The position numbers were made by a program, and so were the translations under genes. Shown here in pieces: positions 49,332-62,900 of a stretch of 64,000 nucleotides of DNA. This DNA comes from Rhabdornis inornatus (taxonomy: Eukaryota; Chordata; Aves; Passeriformes; Rhabdornithidae): positions 313,980 through 377,979 of the forward strand of contig VWZS01003937.1 of the NCBI GenBank assembly GCA_013397075.1. Reading direction: 5' to 3'. The notes under the pieces were generated by a model, which had not been told where the DNA came from, did no database searches, and saw nothing but the letters and a program-made list of their open reading frames with translations. Each line of letters begins with the position of its first letter. Position 1 is the stretch's first letter.

Positions 49332-49588
49332 GGCAGTATGATGAAATGAACTTTTCCAGTGTGTTTCATCTGGATTTGATGATTTTATGCCTGTAGTTCA
49401 ACTTTCATTCACTTAATGCGCCATGATTGACACAGAGTGAGGTCCTGAACCCATGAAAGTCAGTAGAAGTTTTCACACTGTCTTTGCTATAATTTTGCTA
49501 ATTTTTATGTAAACAAAATATGCTTAAAGTTTTATTAGTGTAATGCCTAGGAAACTGCTTGCTGACACAGTCACAAGACATAGGTGTA

Positions 49589-49640
49589 TTTCATAGAATC
49601 ATTAAAACCAATGGTTTTAGTTCCTGTACTGCCATCTAAG
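49589..49640 (-). mobile_element. possible CR1 3'-end remnant
   Basis: TTTCATAGAATCATTAAAACC resembles the reverse complement of avian CR1 3' ends (TCATAGAATCAT...). The rest quickly loses similarity, so this is either a very short old fragment or a chance match. Confidence 0.3.
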
Positions 49641-50048
49641 TTGAGGTATTCTCATTTGTGCTAGGACTTCCCTTGGTATTTCCTCTGCTGCTGGACTCCT
49701 GGAGAACAGGTCTGTGGCTGATGGGGCTGGTGTCCTGCTCTGTCTCCTGGCTCTGCTGTTCAAGCTGGTGGCACGGCCTGAGCAGAATTTTTCTTACAAC
49801 CTTTCCAGCCCCTTGTTTATCAAAGAACTCGGAACAAATTTTAAATTAGGAAAGGCCACCTTTCAAAAGCGTCTTATGCTAGTGGCTGTGGTGATTTTAT
49901 CAATTTTATAACAGCTTTTAACTCTACAGAGTACAATCTTATTGTAATTACTGCTTGCAGCTTTAAGGGAGCTGGTGTAGACCATACTATTTTAAAGGTA
50001 TAAGCTCTATTGATCTAAAGTATTCTGAGCGATAAACAGCTGCTCAGG

Positions 50049-50086
50049 TTGATTAAAGCTGAAGGGAAGCCGAAGCATTTAATCAA
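50049..50086. promoter_or_regulatory. inverted TTGATTAAA sites
   Basis: TTGATTAAA at 50049-50057 is mirrored by TTTAATCAA at 50078-50086. The inner GCT and AGC bases extend the pairing after one bulged base. The RNA could fold into a 12-pair hairpin, or the DNA could bind two homeodomain proteins. The surrounding 49960-50200 is AT-rich with many TAAT/ATTA cores and looks enhancer-like. Confidence 0.3.
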
Positions 50087-51169
50087 TCTCCAAAGCTGCT
50101 CCAAGTATATTACAAAGCAATTGTGATTATTGCTATTATATGACAAGCTATATCATAATAAAGAAAGAGTGATCATTTTTCTTAGAAGCATTTAGAAGTG
50201 TTGTGGTGCTTCTTCTCAGCCTGCCTCATGCTGTCACCTCTGAAGCTTGGCTAAGTGACAGAGCATGCCACTCAAGCAGACTAATCTTGAAGGGAAAATA
50301 CAAGAGCAGGGCTTCCAGCTCCCCAGAGCCTTCTCTTCCCTGTGTCTATCTGTGGCTGACAGCAAATGCTTGGAGAAGAAAAACAAGAAAGAAGGCCAGT
50401 GTACAGTAATCCTGGCCGCATTGCAAACGGCTCTGATCCTTGCATCCTGCATAGCTTGGGATGTTCTGGGCTACAGGATATGTTTGTGCCTGTCCAAAAG
50501 TCCTGAAGGCACCTTTCTTTTATTACTTTTTAAAAATCACTTCTTGAACCTTCGTTTTGGACAGCCTTGGGCTTCACACCATCCCATGGTGGTGCATCAC
50601 ACAGTGTTCTCACATGGTTTTGTAAAATAGTACCTTTTTGTTCTTGTTTATCAACTTTCAGCCTGATGTTTTCTTTAGTGCCTTCTTACTCTTGCGTTAA
50701 GAAAAGCAATGGATAATAGTTATCTGTTAACCTTTTCTATTTCATAAACACAGAGCTGTCTGCCTTATTCTGCTCTGTTGTCTCCTTCTTTTCCAAGCCT
50801 TATTTAGGCTCCCTTTTTCGGAAGGTGACCCATTTCTCTGACCATCCCTTTCACATCTGCATCTGCTGCCCTTCTCATTTTGCTGCATGCTTTTCAAAAG
50901 AAAAGAACTTAATATATTGCTTTAAGATGTGGGCTTTTCTAAGTTTATTATTTCTTTCTTTTTCAGGTGTTCAGTGATCTGTACTTATTCCATAAAACAT
51001 ACATATGTCATGCAATATTGAAGACACAGATATAGGATTTCTGAAAACTAAGGTACTGCATGAAATAATCTTAGGTTTAAAATTCATCTTATGTTGAGTT
51101 TAAAATATGAAAATGGATAGTATATGAACAGATTAGGACTTTCCCCTGTAGAAAATATAATAGTAAAAT

Positions 51170-51241
51170 AAATTAATAGATAAGTTTATTAAACAAAGAT
51201 TAATAAATAAATTGCCAAATTAATAGATAAGTTGATTAAAC
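51170..51241. repeat. 25-base direct repeat, 47-base offset
   Basis: The 25 bases at 51170-51194 recur at 51217-51241 with a single T/G difference. A match of this length cannot be chance, so it records a local duplication. The copies contain TTAAT and TTTATTAAAC/TTGATTAAAC cores. The 22 bases between them are AT-rich and not duplicated. Confidence 0.9.
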
Positions 51242-51767
51242 TTTGTTCTTGCTGTAATTGCAACAAAGAAATTATAGTACTTTACGCCTAGAGAGAATAG
51301 CATTTGCAAAGGCTAACTTTTGTGGAGGGTGCCTTGTGTCGGTCCTCTCAGTGCTGTCCTTAGTCTTTCTCCACCAAAAACAGTCAAATTGTCCCTCAAA
51401 ACCAGGAAGTCCATGCTGTATGAAGGGACCTCCAAGAGTACGCTGTTGGAGCTTTTGCTTTTGCTGAATGCACCCTGTACAAGCAAGTCAGACACCCTTG
51501 GGTTAGCAGGCAGACACAAGATGTCCCTTCTTTTGTTTCTCTATTATGATATCTCTTTTGAAACTTTGAAACATTTGAAGCCTCTCATGACCTTCATGTG
51601 AAACCTTATGCATGGTCCTAGTGTGCTGGAGGCTGAGCCTGGTGGAGTTATCTTTGTTGCATAAGATTTTTGTTGCAACAGCTGTTAAATCTTCTTTATG
51701 GTGGTTTCACATGAGAGTCACAAGTCTTCTGGGAAACTTCTCCTGAGTTTCACTTTATAGTGGTATG

Positions 51768-51795
51768 AGAGTCTTGAGTCTTGTGAGTCTTGTGA
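51768..51795. repeat. short tandem repeat, GAGTCTTGT units
   Basis: Three imperfect copies of GAGTCTTG(T) in a row. Confidence 0.75.
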
Positions 51796-54700
51796 ATGTA
51801 GGTTTTTAAGTGAGAGTTTAGACTAGTAAATAAAATTTTAATTGGGAAATCTTGAGGTCCTCCATGGATGGGTTTTTTGGATTTGTTTGTGAGAGGAGGT
51901 GGTGGGTCCTGGGGCTGTTCAGCTGAGGGAAGAGAGAGCTACAGGTAAGCCTAAGAGGAGCTCAGGTCCTTGACTTAGCTTGGCTAGGGCTAATTCCAGT
52001 GTGCTGAATGGGTTGGACAGCTGAAACTGTCGAAGTGGAAAGTGGGCCATAGCAGTCTACTGGCAGTAGCCTTCCTTTCCTTAGCATGCAATTTGAGGAG
52101 CATTTCCTTTGCACTCCTGTGTTAATCTAGTGGTGCCAGCAAAGGTCTGGTACAGCTACATGGCAAATCATCAGGGGAACCAGCTCAGGTTAAAAGTAAT
52201 CCTTCTTTTTTGTTCATTTGTTTTAACCAATATTAAAATCGATTCCCCCCACAGCTCCATGAAAATTCATCTTTGTGCCACTGAAGCACAGGGAAACAGT
52301 AGGAACAGCCTTAAGGGAATGCTTCACCTGGTACTGGGTTTCAAAGAGGCATTTTTCAGACTGTGGCTTTACAGTCAGTTTTTAAGAGCCCCCTGGAAAT
52401 ATCTCCCAATCCCATGGCTCCATGGATTGCCAGCTGAAGACGACCATTTGTGAAACTGGATTTCAAGCCAAGTCTGTGGCAAAAATAGACTGCAAAAATG
52501 ATGAATCACAACTAAACACTGCTGCACAATACTACATTTATGCTGCTGTGCCATTTTTTGGGTTGCAATCTAACCATCTGTTAATTAGCCCCATCCCACA
52601 TTGCTACAGGGTGCTGAGATTCATTGTAGGCCCACAGGATGATCAGTGTCTCCCGAGCTGTTCAGGATGGGCCTCGCAGCTTTTCGGGTCCTGCTGCTGT
52701 TTACATCAAGTGCACTAAGAGTGGCTATCCCAGCTGCCATCCTCCATCTGATTGCCTCAGCCTCACTGCTATTTTATGACCAGAGATTGTGTCTGAGCAG
52801 AAGGATGTGAATGCATCACCTGCCTTCAAGAAAATCAGTTTGTGCCAAGGAGGACAGGATTTTTAGGCATTCTGACTGTCATTTAACCTCACCTGGAAAC
52901 AAAGTGTGATGCTTTGCTTGGGGTGGGACTGATCCTGCACCCCAGCACTCAACCTTTGTATTGCTTTCACAGGGATCAGAATAATTCCTGGCCAAGCTAA
53001 GACCTGCTCCTGTTTATGTTCCTTTCTAAAACTTTCTAAAACTAATCTCTCTTTTCTCCACTGCATATATTTTCACATTCGTGCTAATGAAAGTGCTGGA
53101 TTGTTCCAGGGGATCACATGGAAAATATCTGTGAGCTTTGGCCACCTCTCTGAAATACTACAGTCAATTTGGTGTTTGCTTTGGCGTGTTGCTGTGAAAG
53201 ATTGTAGAGTGCTTGTGTTTATACGCACACAGGGAAAGAGGGCTCCTGCTCATTGTGCCTTTGTGAGGCTGCCAGACTGTCTGGCCCCATCTATTCTCCT
53301 GTGAGTGAAAAAAGTCTCACGAGCGCTCCCTGCGTGCTCGGACCAGGCTCTGCTAGGTACTATGCTTGGAAGCCCTTCTGTCTGCTTGAAAAATATCTTT
53401 CTGCCTCAATAGTGTTTACTCCCTGTTGTTACAAGTAACATGTAAGATTGCTTGTCAGTGAAGACATTTTTCCTTCTTCCCTTTGTTTCTTCTGCGTACT
53501 GGGCAGCCTTGCACACAGTGCATTTTGGTGGCCCTCTTCTACTAGGGCAGCCAGCTGCCCTTTGAGAACAAGAAAGGATTTTCCATAGAGAAGAATGAGA
53601 AGTAATGTGTGAAAATTGGTGGTATGATGCAGCCCTGGTTGAAAGATTTGGACACTGCCCTGGACAAAGGACTTAGTTTCTTCCTGTAGCCCGCTGATCC
53701 CAAGTAAGACAAGACAGAGGTTTTCAAGTAGAAGGCTTTTCTTCCAAAATCCAAAGTGAGATTTCTCTGGTCTGTGTAGAGAGATATTGTCCAGCTGAAA
53801 GCACCTACATTACCCTTTGAGAAGATGAAGGATGGCTCCAGCAACCCCTCTGTTAATTTTCCTGTCTACAAGAAATCTTGTTCTAAAATTTAGTGATATC
53901 TGTGGGCTTCTGCTGAAAAGTCATGGGTTGCAGGACCTGCACTTGACTAGTAATTATAAAGTGCTTTGATACCGAACTTGGCATCTGAATAGCAATTTGT
54001 AGAATTCAGGTCTCCTTTCCTTTTTCAAGTGACAACAAATATTTATCTTAGACTTCCTCTTCTGGAAGGAGTAGCTGGAAAACAAGTGTGCATTGATGGG
54101 AATTGCCAGGTACCTGGACCCAACCTGTAGCTCAGCTATCCTTGAGTGCTGTGTGTAGCTGCCCTGAGTATTTGGAGGAAGATGCAAACACTGCCGGAAT
54201 GGATGATTGCAACTAAACTGCAAACAAACCTGCCCACTGCTTCCCAAAGAACTCTGTCAGCTTTTATTTCAAGCAGCAGCTCTGTTAATTTCAGCAGGGG
54301 AGGTACAGTAGCTGATGCTTAACAATTAATATTTTTTTGTTTTCTTTCAACTGTCAAGCTTTGCCAGCCAGTTTTGCTTTATGAAATCTATAAGTAGGGA
54401 AGATAGGTGTTTTCTTTTGTACAACTGACATGAAGGAATTAAAGGAGTCAAGACTAAAACCTTCATGAATAATTTAGGCTGCTTTTGCAACAAATATTCA
54501 CTCCTGCTACGTACACATTGATACTGGGTTCAGACAAAAAGTAAATGCATTTTTATTCAGTGTCAGCCATCAATCTCTTTCCAACTTTCAGGACACACTC
54601 TTGTCAGGTTAGGGGCTTCTGCTTGAGAAATCTGGTCTGTTAGCTTGCAGTGAAAATAGACAGGACGAGGCACATTATCTGCACAAAGCTCCCCTATGAG

Positions 54701-55000
54701 ACTGTGCAGCCCAGCCAGCCTTGTTCTTCCTACTGCTGTGCTTCATGTTGCTCCTGTGAATAAACAGTGCTGCACATGCTTAGACCAATACACTCAGACA
54801 CTTGGCGTCTCACTAAAGGGGCTGAACTACCTGGGGCAGGAATTGCAGGAGCCTTCTCAAGAAAACCAGTCAGTGAGTTTCTCTGTGTCTTGGCCTGATG
54901 GTTTTGAGGGATATTCGTGATATTACGGCGTTTGAAAAGGCCTAGAAATTTGCAGCTGACTGCAAATCTGCCTGTGTCAGATTCTCTTAGTCCTGCCAGT

Positions 55001-58000
55001 GTGAGACCTTTAGGCAAGGATCTCCCCTGTTGTAGCCTTTTAGTTTTGTGGCTGGGGGGCTTTGCCTAATATTTGGAAATACTGAAAGCAAACTCTAAGA
55101 AGGCTTGCTTCATCAAGAAAGCACCTTACCAAAGCTCTGCTTAGTACCAATGGATCAATTCCCCAGCTCAAGTGCTGTTTCATACTCTGTGCCTCAAAGC
55201 ATTGACCACCCTAGCATCAACAACCAGCAGGGTGAGGAAGGACCAGCAGGCCTCCGGATTTCACTAGTGCCAGAATTAAACGTTTGTTTCCACTTCTCAA
55301 ACCACCATGTCTGAGGGTTCAAAACACTGCTGTGCCTGCTTGCATCCCCCCTGCCAGGGCATGGGCAAATGCTTCTGTAAAACCTGTCAGAGGTAAGCTG
55401 CTGCTGAGAGCTACACAGCACTGAGTGCAGCCCTGTGCATTTGAGAAGATGAATGAATCCAGAGGAAGAGGCTTTTGCTGTGCTGCTATTTCAATGGGCA
55501 AGTGAGACCCTGAAATGCTCTGTTCTACTTCAATAGCTCTAAGAGGAGCCTTTCTCCAGAGGTCTCTGGCACCCAGACTAATTGAAATAACTCCAAAGGG
55601 GTCTTCTAAACCTAATTCTTCCCCCATGTTTTCAGGTTTGTTTTTTTTTCCCCTCCTGTCTGCACCCTTTCTTGAACAAAAAGCTTTAAAACTCTTTTTT
55701 TCAAAAGGATTCAAATATAATTTGGATGAAGTTAATGTGAAGCCAAGGTTGATTGCTCATCCCCCTGAAACCATCAGCAGTGGCTGAGCGCTGGCGAGAG
55801 TTAGAGGGAGTTCAAACATAGCTGGGAAACTTGTGAGCAAGCTGAACAAAGGGTGGGCTGGAGGCTGGGGATCACTGCTCCCCCTCCCCCCGTGTGACTT
55901 TCTCAGCTCACGCTGAACCCTTTGATCACTGGCCAGCACGGGGTTATGTGGCAGCCTGGGCTGGGGCCAGAGATGTATACATGGGTGGAGGCTGCTGTAA
56001 TCTTCGTATGCCCTTGATCCACCCTGTAGCCTTATTTCCACAAACACTGTCGCATATCACAGTGGGGTGCATCACTGCCGGTGCTCCTTCAGCTGAAACA
56101 CGGGACCCTCCCTGCCAAGCACAGCTCCCTTTTCCAGAAATCTCTCTGAAAGCAACATTTTGAAAAGTATGCCTGTATTTTGTAACCATTGCTCTAATTT
56201 TGCCAAGCACATTTGTATTTGATGCTGAAACACAACACTGTGAGTACAATAGTGCTATTCAGCACACAGAGTTCATGTCTTTCAGAAGTGGCTGTTCTGG
56301 GAGAGCTGCACAGGTGAGCATGGCTATCTTGGGAAGGTGCTGCTCATGAAGAGAGCGCTGCCAGAATCTTACTTCTGGAAGCACATTCTCCAGACCACCT
56401 GCTTTAGGGCAGTATTTTAGCTCCATACTCCTCTAATAAGGATTTTAGTACTGCGCTTAGTGGCTATTAAGAACTCTTGAGTCCAAGATAAGTTCTTACA
56501 GATGTGCTACCATTATCATTCATACTTAAATGTTGACATAGTAATCTGCAAAATGAGCTGAAACTCTTGAAGAAAAAGGCTAACTGTCTCTAAGGTAAAG
56601 GGGATGAGAATCAGTGGTGGAGAGGCAAGCTGTGGTCCCTTGTGCTCTTCAGTTGCATTTGTTTGTGGCCGTTCACCATCAGAAAGCAGGAGGAGAGACC
56701 TGGTTTCTCCTGTCTGCCTCTGCCACTGTGTCTTCAGATAAGCTGCTTTCAGCACAGTGGCAGAAGGAGACTTTAGGTGTTTGAAGATTGCCAGCAACAT
56801 GTGGCATGTCAGATCTTATAAAAACCTCTGATTTCTATTAAAACCTAAAACAAAACAGATATGGGTTCCACTCTTCTGTATTATTTCCTATTTATTTTGG
56901 GATGGCTAGAAGATGCTAAAGGAATTATGCCATTCCCTATCAAAATCTCTTTAGTTAATTCCGAAGTACTGTCATGTATGGCCCTCTTGTTAAGTGACAC
57001 CAGGTTTTTCCAGCTGGTATATCCATTACTCCTAGCAGGTCACACAAAGGATGTTGCAACTCTGCAGTTATATTTCTAGTGCAAATGCTGAAACTGGTTG
57101 AAGAAGATTTAGAAATCTAGACCATTTCTCTTCAGCTCTCCCCTCCCCTCAAAGTACTTCAAAGGTCAATGGAATGCAGTTTTGCTCAGAGAGAGAAAAA
57201 AGTGGTGTTGTGGAGTCTTCTCATTCCTCCACATTTCAGCACAACAGGACCAAGACAGTACACAGGTAAATGTGTGGAGCATGAGACTGTGAAACTGCCA
57301 TGAGCCTGCCAGTGGTGCAGCTCAGAGCCCATCTGGAGCCACAAAGAGGGGCCAAGATGTGTCAGGGCAATTGTCTGGGGCTTGGGCATGGGTAGTGTTT
57401 CATGCTGTGCGATGGCGATGCAGAAAAGCAGGTCTGACTTGGTGCTGCTGCTGCTGCCGCTGCCATGGGACTTCTGCCCGTTCTGTCTACTGCTTACAGA
57501 GAAGCTGTAGCCAGGTGAGCTCAGTCCCTGCTCTGGGACAGTAGTGCTTGCTGCTCTGATATATAAGAGAATCCCCTATTCTGTTACTCTGGCATAGTTA
57601 CAGAGGTAAAAATCCTGTGTTGTAGATAGACTATTTGATGCTCAACCAGGGAATAATCAATCTCTTTTTATCAGGTAGAAGATGAAGGTGAAGGAGCCTG
57701 GGTTACCTTTATGCCTATTTTCTTATTACTGTATCCACACACTGGGAACTGTGGTGCTGCCTTAGGACAGAGGACAAAATGCCTGGGGCTGCTCCCTCTA
57801 GAGTGCCCTGGAGCTTGATGTCACCCCCAGAGCAGCCCCCAGATTGCTCTGCAGCATCCATCAGCCCCAAAGACATGGATGAGGATGTGGCCCTTACCCT
57901 GCGCCTGAACTGCAAGTCAGCCCTGAGATGAGATGCTGTGGTAAGCAAGGATTGAGGGAAAAATGAATCTGGTTTAGGAAAGCTACCTGTCTTTAAGATT

Positions 58001-59900
58001 ATTTTGAATGTTCACATTTTTAATGCAGCATTTTAGAACGTTTCAGCTGCTCCCATTTGGAATTCAATTCCTCTCCCTTTTAATCAATACCAGGCCTTAA
58101 CAAAACAATATCTCACAGGAGACACAAGCACACGGTGCTGAACAAAGCAAAAGAGCCACTGGCTTACAGCAACAATTGCTGTTACACAATGGGTTTTCAA
58201 AGCTCAGTATATATTTTGTCCCTACTGGGAAAACTATAACAAGACTGAATTAGTGGCTAGGCTTGCCAAAGGGAGAAATTAAAGTGTGATGACTTGTCTG
58301 ACACCTTGAAGTACCTTTATTTATTTTGCGGGAGAGGACAGCATGGGGAAATAAGATGTCTATTAGCAAAAAACATTTTCTTTTTCTTTCCAAAGTGTAC
58401 AGCAGATCTGCATGCCTAAAGGCTTAATCCAGGTCAGGGATCAAGAGTACCTTCTGCTGGCTCTTGAGAGGAGCAGACAAATGTAGGGATGCTGCCCACA
58501 GATCTGGGGAGGTGCAGGTGTGGATGTAGAAGTGTGGCTTTCAAGGGCAGGATGGTCTGGGAGTCCCTTGTTCTTGCCAGGGGAGGCTTGGGGTTGGTGT
58601 GCAGGTGGCTGTGTGGTGAGAGAGAGAGAAGAGGGAGATACTATGTGAGAGCAAAGCAAATTTCCCTCCCTGTACGTGGCTGGTCAACCCTGAGCTTGCA
58701 AACTTGGCTTCTCATCTGTGGATCTTGACAGCGCCTTGCTCTGGCACTAATAGGTTTCAAGAGCTCCCAGTGAGCTGTAATCACCTTGGTTCAGGGCTCA
58801 GCTTGCACCTTTACAAGCACCTTCACCCCTTGCTGTTAACCTGTGGTCTCCTCTATTCGGCAGCTAAGCTTGTAAATTCATGTAACCAAATAGCTGTGCT
58901 GTTAACTGCCTGCATGAAAGTGAACAACACATCCATCTTCCAGTGCCCAGCCAGCAGCCTAATGACACTGCTCACCGTGCTCGTGGGCAGCCTTTCAGAT
59001 ATAACTAACTCTGGCACTGTAAAAAAAATTGTTTCAGGCCACATGGCTCATCTGGGCAGAGGAGGGAGGTTGTGCAGGCAGAAGCCTTCCCACGGACTGT
59101 CCCTGTGCGCCAGTGCCCTGTGCCATCGTCATCACATTCCACGGTCTGATGGCTGGCTGGGGGAACTTCACCCTGCTGGTAAATTGTGCCTCACACCCAG
59201 AGCAGCAGCCTGCTTGCAGTGGTTTTACTTTTGGTTGTGATTGATGTTTGACGAGTCTTTTTAAAAAGGCATGCCTCAGTTTTGCTGTCTGTAACCCGAG
59301 TGCAATTTTCTAAAGTGAAGTGCCACCAGGAGGACAGCCACTAATGAAACACTAAATGGTGCTGAGGTTTTCTGGCTTCTCTGGTTCTTCCAAAAGTCTA
59401 TGGCTCGAATCCTCTAGTCTTGAGATTGATCTTGTCAGGAAGATGATCTGAATGCAGACCTGGTTTCTCATGACCCAGTGTGGAGAAGGCTGGGCTGCAA
59501 GTTTACCCTTTGCTGGAGACCCCACAAAGGAGCTCAGCTGGGGACACCGCTGAGGAAATCAAGGCGTGGCTGCTTCCACTGTTGCTTGTGTCACTAGCTG
59601 TTGCTGAAGGAGAAAAAGTGCAGCTTTCTGTCTGCAAGTAACTTAGAGCTGCCATTGGCGGAGCTCTGGTATGTTCCCTTGCTGGCCCCAAAGCAATCAA
59701 AGTCGGGAGCACACGAGCTGGCAGGGGTTGAATGGTCATCGCTTTCCTTTATTTGCTGGCTGCTTACCTGGTGCAACAGGCACTACAAGAGAATTTCTTA
59801 ATTAACCGGGCACTGTCCTGGGCGGCACATGTACACTGCCAGTGGGCATTATAAAAGCGTAGTTATTGCACTTTGGCTTGGGAAAAGCCCCGGTGCAGTT
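55001..59900. other. intergenic, more GC-rich, no gene seen
   Basis: Open frames of up to 178 codons (58704-59240 plus strand, which opens at a TTG rather than an ATG) overlap frames on the other strand and match nothing I know. A C-run and GGGGA-type hairpin lie near 55868-55892, and a short CTG/CCG run near 57442-57462. No CpG island or mobile element was recognised. Confidence 0.55.
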
Positions 59901-62900
59901 GTATTGTTAAGGAATCAGTCTTGGAGGAAGGGAGAGAAGGAGACTGGTCTCCACTCCAAAGGCTGTTTGTTGTCTTAAACATCGCTGGATCTAACCTCGG
60001 GGGGGGGTGGAGGGTTAATTTGAGCTGCCTTTGAAAACAAATTTGAGCAGCGCACAGCAAGATCTCAGGGAAACAATGTTTATAATCTGTATCCTGCTTC
60101 AAATTGTATCGGCACCGCACTTCTGCCCCGCTGCCAAAATTAGCTGCAGTCACCAGGAAGCAGCTGGTGTCCCAAGCATGAGACCTTGCATTCAGCCATC
60201 GTTCAGTAGCTTTTACACAGTTACGAAGAGAGAGCTTTTCCTGGCCTTTGAGCATCATCTACTCTTTGCCTTTGCAGCAGCAGCAGGAAACTTCTCATGT
60301 GTGGAGGCTGATCCAGTGCTCTTAATCATGCACAGTTCCTGCTGATTTTAGCAGGAGAACTGTTTTACAGTGCATAGTTGAGACGTGTTCCTCGAGAATT
60401 GGACTGTCTTCTGTGCTCTCTGAAGGAGGGTGGGGAATGCGTTGCTCTCCAGCTCTCTGCCTGTGCGTCATTAGAAGCATGCAGGCTATGATATGCAGCC
60501 CTTGAATTTAAACAACAATATTAGGGATTTTGTCAAGCTAGGTAATATTGAATCCAGAGTGGTTGTCGATTAACTTTGCCATCCGTTAAATTCAGGGTGC
60601 TTTCAGCTTTTAATTCACTCTGCATAAATTAGTGCACTCCTTTCCTTCATACTTTTGAAAATGAATAGCTACTTCTCCCTCCAGTCTGGACTATGGAATA
60701 TTTGAAAACTGGCAGTACATTGATTTCTGCCCCAGTAGAGCTCTGCAAGAGAAACAGCACTTTAGGTTGTTCTGTGGCCATAATATATTTCAGAGAGCTG
60801 GTGTCAGAGCTTTTTGTAATTGTTTAAAATATTGAGTAATGCAAACAAACAGAAACAAAGGAAAATAATTGGGAGGAGAAGGAATTCCTCTGCTCTCTGC
60901 TGTTGCAGGTTTTACTCTGACAGGCCAGCTTTGCATTCCCCAAGGTAGAGACTTTTATCCTGTCTTTGTGACTATTTTACTTCCCTTTTCTCCTGGGGAG
61001 GGGGAAATGAGTAATTTCTGCCTTCCTCCCATTTCTTCACCTTCATCAGGAAAGAGGAGATGAACAATGCCAGGACCCTGCTTATTTGTTACTCTTTCCC
61101 CTTTTCTTTCTCATCACCAAAAGATAGAAGAGGGAAATGACGGTAGGCACTCAATATCTACTCATCAATCCAGCTCTTTAACTGCTTTTTTTATTCAGTG
61201 GCATGATGGTCTTTGGCTTGTTATTTACCAGCTGTTTAATTTAAATGTATCCCCATCAGGGAGCCAAAAGATCCAGTCTTAGAGCTCTTTCGCAGGATTT
61301 GTCTAACCACTCTCTAAATTATTTAACATGTCTCTGAACTGTTTGGAGATTTATTTTTTTTTCCTTTTAAGCACTATGATTTGATTCAAAACATCTGTAA
61401 AAAAATCACAAATGACCTTACATCTGGGCAACAGCTCAGCTCTGCCTTGAACCTGGGCAGGGTCAAGTGTGCGAGCTGTTTGAAAAGCCTAAAATTCTTG
61501 ACATGGTGAAATTCTTTTCCTACTTGTTTGTTGACAGAAGATGGGCAGGGAAGGCAAGGCAAAGCAAAGCAAGATCAAAATGCTGCGCTGCTGGGTCAGA
61601 AGTGAGTAGAACATCTTGTTACGGAAATAGCCACAAAAATGCTCCTCCCTGCATTAGAAAAGCAGCTATTTAAAGCAGGATCAATTGCCAGTCCTCTTTG
61701 CCGCTGTTGTCATTTGGATGTGGCATGTGCAAATAATATTTCCTCATGAACAAGAACTTCCAGCAATGACAGCACTGCTGTGGTATATCCTCTCCCAAAG
61801 GGGAGAAGTCGACTCATCCGTAGAAATGGTATCTCCCTCTGAAAAGAATCTCCAGGATCTGGGTTTTGTTTTTCCTCCAAGACTTTAGTCAAGTGTATTT
61901 TGATCCACTAATGATCCACCATCAGGGTGGTGCAATTTCTAAGTTTGGACATTGGAGTTATATAGGACAGTGCTCTTGCTAAAGTAAGTTACATGGAGAA
62001 AATGAACAAACCTATGTGACGTAGAGCAAACCCCACTTTCCTCTAAGATATGCTTAATAAAACTGGCAGTACATGCCTTCAAAAGAGATTGCTTTACCTT
62101 TAATGGTGTCAGTGAGCAAAAATCCTTTTATTCTTGGCAAATCACAGTGGGGTGGTATCTTTCAAAAAACTGGAATTATCAAACATAGATTTTCCAGGAG
62201 GTGAACCCATGCTTGGCTTAAGCACCCTCAAACTTTCCTCTAGTTGAGGTTCACATCTGTATCCCTGCTCTACAGCTCAAGCCTGCTGCTGTTTGTTATT
62301 GTTTGCATTACTTCAGGGCCCACTTAGGGATTGTACAGAATGTTCTTTTAAAAGAAATAAATATTGAAGTGTCCGCACAACATTTGAGAGAAACGTACTC
62401 CTTTTGTAAGGCGCTGCCATCTCATCACTGCAGAATTACAGAAAAGAAATCTTGGGGGCATGCAAGGTGCTGAGGCTTTGGGGATCAATGTGTTTACAGT
62501 ATTAGGGGCTAGGAGTCATCCTCATTTCCATGTAAGCCGCTGCACCAAGTGAAGGGAGAGCATGAGACTTTTGAGGAGCATTTATATGTCCTGTGTAAGC
62601 AAACTTAAAGAACTCACTGCGCACAGGGATTGGAAGAGATTTAGACCACCTGAGCCTGGATTTTAGAGCAAAGAATCTCTTCTTGTCCTAGCAAGTCTTA
62701 GCTGAGAAAGAATTGTTGAGCAACCCTGTTGCTGAGTCCTGAAGGCTGTGAAGATACAGCAGAGCTGATGGAGATGCCAGAGATACAGATCATCCTCTTG
62801 TCTCTCCTATATTTATCTCCTTTCCTTCAAACTCCTTGTTTTATTTTTATTGGGATTTTCTTTGGATTAACCCTATTAAACGCATCACTAGCACTGAAAT

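Larger units (their letters stand above)
41561..49588. other. intergenic, AT-rich patches with homeodomain cores, no gene seen
   Basis: Open frames here are under 100 codons, overlap one another and match nothing known. The most enhancer-like sequence of the window lies here: 41570-41920, 43600-43800, 48170-48360 and 48660-48810. Simple repeats are minor: GT repeat at 43449-43461 and TTGTC repeat at 49311-49331. No clear mobile element. Confidence 0.6.
49641..55000. other. intergenic, AT-rich patches, no gene seen
   Basis: No recognisable protein. Notable are the homeodomain-type inverted repeat at 50049-50086, a very AT-rich stretch at 50880-51250 with a 25-base direct repeat, and small tandem repeats near 51768-51795 (GAGTCTTGT units) and 53027-53042 (CTTTCTAAAA doubled). 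Confidence 0.6.

Noticed and set aside
55868..55892. C-run with GGGGA...TCCCC pairing as a possible terminator
   Set aside because: Intrinsic terminators do not apply to a vertebrate genome, and no transcript is supported here.
58704..59240. 178-codon frame
   Set aside because: Opens at TTG and resembles no known protein.
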